64,000 bases of DNA from an uncultured Mucilaginibacter sp. (lineage in GTDB: Bacteria > Bacteroidota > Bacteroidia > Sphingobacteriales > Sphingobacteriaceae): the NCBI GenBank assembly GCA_903864275.1, contig CAIPFE010000008.1:124001-188000 (forward strand), read 5' to 3'. Position numbers and translations under genes: made by a program. The notes beneath the pieces were generated by a model. The model did not search any database. It was given only the letters and a program-made list of their open reading frames with translations, and was not told the DNA's origin. Positions 61,104-64,000 of this stretch are shown one piece after another; the first letter of the stretch is position 1, and every line of letters starts with the position of its first letter.

Positions 61104-62102
61104 ATGCATAAGCTCCGCTACTGTTTTATTATTCTCTTTGCTTTTCCTGTTCTTTCAAGCGCCCAGGATACCTCTAAAATCAGCAACCAACCGGGATGGC
61201 AACTCATTACTACACAAAATGCCCCTGTAAAAAGAGAAGATTGCAGTTTTGTTGAAGTCGATGGCCTTTTCTATCTTCTTGGCGGTCGTGGCGTTAAACC
61301 GGTAGAGGTGTTTAACCCCGGGACAAAAACATGGCAGCAAAAAGGCAATACGCCGTTTGAAATGCATCATTTCCAGGCGGTGGCCTATAAGAACAATATA
61401 TATGTAGTTGGCGGTATGCGCGGAGGTTACCCGCATGAGAAGCCACTGGACAGCATTTATGTCTACGATACAAAAAAGGACGAATGGCAAAAAGGCCCGC
61501 CGATGCCTGCAGGCAGACTGCGCGGCTCGGGCGGGACAGTTATTTATAAAAATAAAATATACCTGGTTTGCGGTATACAGGATGGCCATTACGATGGCAC
61601 GGTGACCTGGATGGATGAGTTTGACCCGGCAACGGGCAAGTGGAGCATTTTGCCGGATGCCCCGCATGGGCGGGATCATTTTCATGCGGTAGTTATTGAT
61701 CATAAGCTTTATTTGGCAGGCGGAAGGCGCACATCCGCAAAAACAAAGCAGGTAATTCAACTGACAGTTCCTGAAGTAGATGTATTTGATTTTAAAAAAC
61801 AAGTTTGGGAAACACTGCCCGCGAGTCAAAATATCCCAACGCAGCGCGCAGGCGGCACTGCGGTAAAATATAGAGGAAAGCTGGTGATAATTGGCGGGGA
61901 AAGCATAGCGCAAAAAGAATCGCACCATGAAGTTGAAGCTTTTGATACCAAAACCGGCACCTGGACCAAATTACCTGGCTTGGTTACAGGCCGGCACGAC
62001 ACCGGGGCAATTACCTATAAAAACCGTATTTATATTGTTGCAGGTTCTGCAAACCGGGGAGGCGGCCCTGATCAAAATACAATTGAAGTACTGAACCAAT
62101 AA
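61104..62102 (+). CDS. Exported Kelch-repeat protein
   Basis: A 332-residue secreted protein (signal peptide YCFIILFAFPVLSSAQ; ATG 61104 preferred to a frame that continues 71 codons upstream through the divergent promoter). Six or so Kelch units with YLLGGRGVKPVEVFNPGTKTW, IYVVGGMRGG, IYLVCGIQDG, LYLAGGRRT, VIIGGESIAQKE and IYIVAGSANRGGG, forming one beta-propeller. Function unknown; such single propellers often bind glycans or proteins. It precedes the TetR gene by 107 bases. Confidence 0.88.
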   Translation: MHKLRYCFIILFAFPVLSSAQDTSKISNQPGWQLITTQNAPVKREDCSFVEVDGLFYLLGGRGVKPVEVFNPGTKTWQQKGNTPFEMHHFQAVAYKNNIYVVGGMRGGYPHEKPLDSIYVYDTKKDEWQKGPPMPAGRLRGSGGTVIYKNKIYLVCGIQDGHYDGTVTWMDEFDPATGKWSILPDAPHGRDHFHAVVIDHKLYLAGGRRTSAKTKQVIQLTVPEVDVFDFKKQVWETLPASQNIPTQRAGGTAVKYRGKLVIIGGESIAQKESHHEVEAFDTKTGTWTKLPGLVTGRHDTGAITYKNRIYIVAGSANRGGGPDQNTIEVLNQ

Positions 62103-62124
62103 AATCTTCGCATAAAAATCTTCT

Positions 62125-62200
62125 TTCGATATCGGAAAATATTTTTCAAAAAATATTTTCCGATATCGAATTGGAAAATTATATTTGAAAAATATTTTCC
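62125..62200 (+). promoter_or_regulatory. Double palindromic operator and promoter of the TetR gene
   Basis: A nearly perfect palindrome 62125-62170 (22-base arms, 2-base centre CA) contains GGAAAATATTTTTCAAA and its mirror. A second palindrome of the same 28-base length, arms GGAAAAT/ATTTTCC, is at 62173-62200. Start-to-start spacing is 39 bases. TATATTTG (62180-62187), an exact TAnnTTTG element, lies inside the second one, 23 bases before the TetR ATG, so a bound repressor would block the promoter. Likely autoregulation. Confidence 0.85.
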
Positions 62201-62209
62201 GCATCGCTG

Positions 62210-62809
62210 ATGAAAGAAAAAATAATCGAAACATCATTACAGGAATTTTTGAAACATGGCATTCGAAAAATGACTATGCAAAAGCTTGTTTTGGCCTTAG
62301 GTATTTCCACAAAAACCATGTACAAGTATTTCGGTAATAAAGAAGAACTTTTGGAGCAATGCCTGAAAATTCACTACAGTGAAGCAGATAAAGAAGTGAA
62401 AAATATCTTAGAAGGCTCGCCAAATGTGGTAGAGTCTGTTTGCAGGATATATTCAAAAGCAATTGAAACTGATTTTGGCACTAACCACTTGTTTTATTAT
62501 GATCTGAACCATTATTATCCCGAGCTGCAGGACAGGGTAATAAAGCAATACAGCAACGGGGCGCTTGAAACCTTAACCGGATTAATTAACCAGGGGATAA
62601 ACGAAGGGTATTTTTTGAGCTATTTAAAAGCGCCTGTCGTTTTAGAAACGCTGACCATTTTATATGCTTCGGTAACGCGGTCGAATGTTTATAAAAAGTT
62701 CGGCCTAAAGCGGGAATTAATAAACCAAACCATAAACATTTACCTGCGGGGAATTTGTACAGCTAAAGGCTTAGAAGTAATAAATCAACTGAAAGGATCA
62801 TCCAATTAA
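62210..62809 (+). CDS. TetR family transcriptional regulator
   Basis: A 199-residue repressor. N-terminal helix-turn-helix IIETSLQEFLKHGIRKMTMQKLVLALGISTKTMYKYFGNKEELLEQCL is typical of TetR; the C-terminal helices are a ligand-binding dimer domain of the common size. Its own double palindrome at 62125-62200 points to autoregulation, and the Kelch gene upstream or the GH20 gene downstream (10 bases later) may be controlled too. Confidence 0.93.
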   Translation: MKEKIIETSLQEFLKHGIRKMTMQKLVLALGISTKTMYKYFGNKEELLEQCLKIHYSEADKEVKNILEGSPNVVESVCRIYSKAIETDFGTNHLFYYDLNHYYPELQDRVIKQYSNGALETLTGLINQGINEGYFLSYLKAPVVLETLTILYASVTRSNVYKKFGLKRELINQTINIYLRGICTAKGLEVINQLKGSSN

Positions 62810-62819
62810 ACCTAAAATT

Positions 62820-64000
62820 ATGCGTACCATTTTTACGGCCCTGTTAATTTTTACAGGCATTTTATCAGCCGGGGCGCAAAGCCCCGATTCCCTATACTTG
62901 CTGCCGCGCCCGCAGTCGGCTAAACTCAACAGCGGCCGGTTTGTGTTCGCTCCGCAATTTACCGTTGGCGTCCAGGGGCCGGGCAGTGCGAAATTGACAG
63001 CCGCCGTTAACAGGTTTTATATACAATTGGGTAAACGCACCGGGGTTTATTTCCCGCAGGAATTTATTACGGCTGCCGATAATAATGCGGGCGCGCAATT
63101 GACCGTCAAATTCGATCGATCTGTTTTACCGCAGATAGGAATTGATGAGAGTTATAGTTTAAATATATCACCGACAAAAATAAGCCTCACGGCATCTACA
63201 GATATCGGTGCAATGCGGGGGTTGGAAACATTGTACCAATTAGTAGCGCCATCAGGCACAGGCTATTACTGCCCTGCAGGTGAGATTTCGGACTCGCCGC
63301 GGTTTAAATGGCGGGGATTAATGATAGATGTCGCCAGGCACTTTATACCCTTCGAGGTTTTAAAAAGGAATATTGATGCGATGTCCATAGTGAAAATTAA
63401 TGTACTCCACCTGCACCTTTCGGATGATGAAGGTTTTAGAGTGGAGTCCAAAGTGTATCCAAAACTACAGGAGCTGGGTTCAAATGGCTACTATTATACG
63501 CAGGAGCAAATCAAAGAGCTGATGAATTACGCGCATGACAGGGGCATTATCATAGTCCCCGAATTTGATCTGCCGGGGCATAGCACAAGCATCCTTGCGG
63601 CCTATCCTTTTTTGGCGAGTTACCCGGCAAACTATAAACCGGCCAGGCGTTATAAACTGGATACGATAAAAAAATTAAACCTGATGTCGGTGATGAAATT
63701 GATCAGCGAAACGCCAACGCCAACCATCGACCCAAGCAAAGAAAGCACCTATACTTTCTTCGACGGCTTTTTTAAAGAAATGAGCGGTTTGTTCCCCGAT
63801 CCCTACCTGCACATCGGCGCGGACGAAAATAACGGTGTGGCCTGGAAACAAAATCCTGCAATAGTTGCCTTTATGACTGCCAAAGGCATTAAAAATACGG
63901 ATGAATTGCAGGCTTACTTTGTAAAGCGCTTGCACGACATAGCTCAAAAATATAACAAACGTATCATCGGCTGGGAAGAAGCATTTAACCCTTCGATACC
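62820..64000 (+). CDS. GH20 beta-N-acetylhexosaminidase, 3' end outside window
   Basis: At least 393 residues of an exported GH20 enzyme that removes terminal GlcNAc/GalNAc from glycans. Signal peptide (IFTALLIFTGILSAGAQ), a GH20b N-terminal domain (LLPRPQSAKLNSGRFVFAP), then the catalytic barrel: FKWRGLMIDVARHFIP, NVLHLHLSDDEGFRVES, IIIVPEFDLPGHS, and the catalytic Asp335-Glu336 in HIGADEN. The frame stays open to the window edge. ATG 62820 lies ten bases after the TetR stop, so it may be in the TetR operon. Confidence 0.93.
   Translation, partial: MRTIFTALLIFTGILSAGAQSPDSLYLLPRPQSAKLNSGRFVFAPQFTVGVQGPGSAKLTAAVNRFYIQLGKRTGVYFPQEFITAADNNAGAQLTVKFDRSVLPQIGIDESYSLNISPTKISLTASTDIGAMRGLETLYQLVAPSGTGYYCPAGEISDSPRFKWRGLMIDVARHFIPFEVLKRNIDAMSIVKINVLHLHLSDDEGFRVESKVYPKLQELGSNGYYYTQEQIKELMNYAHDRGIIIVPEFDLPGHSTSILAAYPFLASYPANYKPARRYKLDTIKKLNLMSVMKLISETPTPTIDPSKESTYTFFDGFFKEMSGLFPDPYLHIGADENNGVAWKQNPAIVAFMTAKGIKNTDELQAYFVKRLHDIAQKYNKRIIGWEEAFNPSI

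Noticed and set aside
61155..61928. 257-codon minus-strand frame
   Set aside because: Antisense shadow of the Kelch gene, Cys-rich nonsense composition.

Overview
The window looks like a chromosomal segment of a Bacteroidota bacterium, most likely a Mucilaginibacter/Pedobacter-type member of the Sphingobacteriaceae. Evidence: many lipoproteins and Tat substrates, a LytS/LytTR two-component pair, the ftsX-DUF3098-uppP block, DUF5777 beta-barrels, no clear Shine-Dalgarno sequences, and several matches to the Bacteroidota -7 promoter element TAnnTTTG. No insertion sequence, phage gene, rRNA or CRISPR array was seen. Family names are recognised by eye and no database was searched.

Layout. 0-4.4 kb: end of an SDR gene, a possible small RNA, an AraC/DJ-1 regulator, a Tat-exported TIM-barrel protein, tRNA-Gln(CTG), an AAC(3)-I-like acetyltransferase and a methyltransferase. 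4.5-12.2 kb: a Dlt-like surface acylation operon (adenylating ligase, carrier protein, MBOAT, SGNH lipoprotein). Its last gene seems to encode a circularly permuted SGNH hydrolase. The MBOAT-SGNH end is duplicated beyond a BamA-like gene, with the second MBOAT decayed to a pseudogene. 12.2-25 kb: mostly small metabolic and membrane genes, including a steroid-5-alpha-reductase relative, three DUF4386 proteins around a DUF4395 protein, a LytS/LytTR pair, an acyltransferase and a double thioredoxin-fold protein. 25-27.3 kb: the cell-envelope block uppP/DUF3098/ftsX.

28-48.6 kb is the most unusual part, a long redox island. It starts with a CcmE haem chaperone carrying a CxxxY motif, divergent from a promoter region rich in TGAT/ATCA inverted repeats. 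Three DUF5777 outer-membrane barrels follow. Two of them end parallel modules (exported binding lipoprotein, CX4CH cytochrome lipoprotein, barrel). Next come a CxxCH cytochrome, a Tat protein, a four-cluster ferredoxin, an NrfD-like quinone protein and an anchored periplasmic protein. After a GH5 gene come modABC, two sulfite-oxidase-fold proteins and a cytochrome b. My inference is that the barrel/cytochrome/NrfD genes form an undescribed electron conduit across the envelope.

48.6-64 kb: DUF302, deoC, a GH172-like protein, a GPH sugar transporter, and a seven-gene lipid-modification operon on the minus strand (two cyclopropane-synthase-like methyltransferases, DUF1365, an FAD oxidoreductase, an esterase, DUF1295, DUF1475). 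Then come a BCP-type peroxiredoxin, a Kelch protein, a TetR regulator with a striking double-palindrome operator, and the start of a GH20 hexosaminidase. Long imperfect hairpins built of short repeated words sit in several intergenic gaps.
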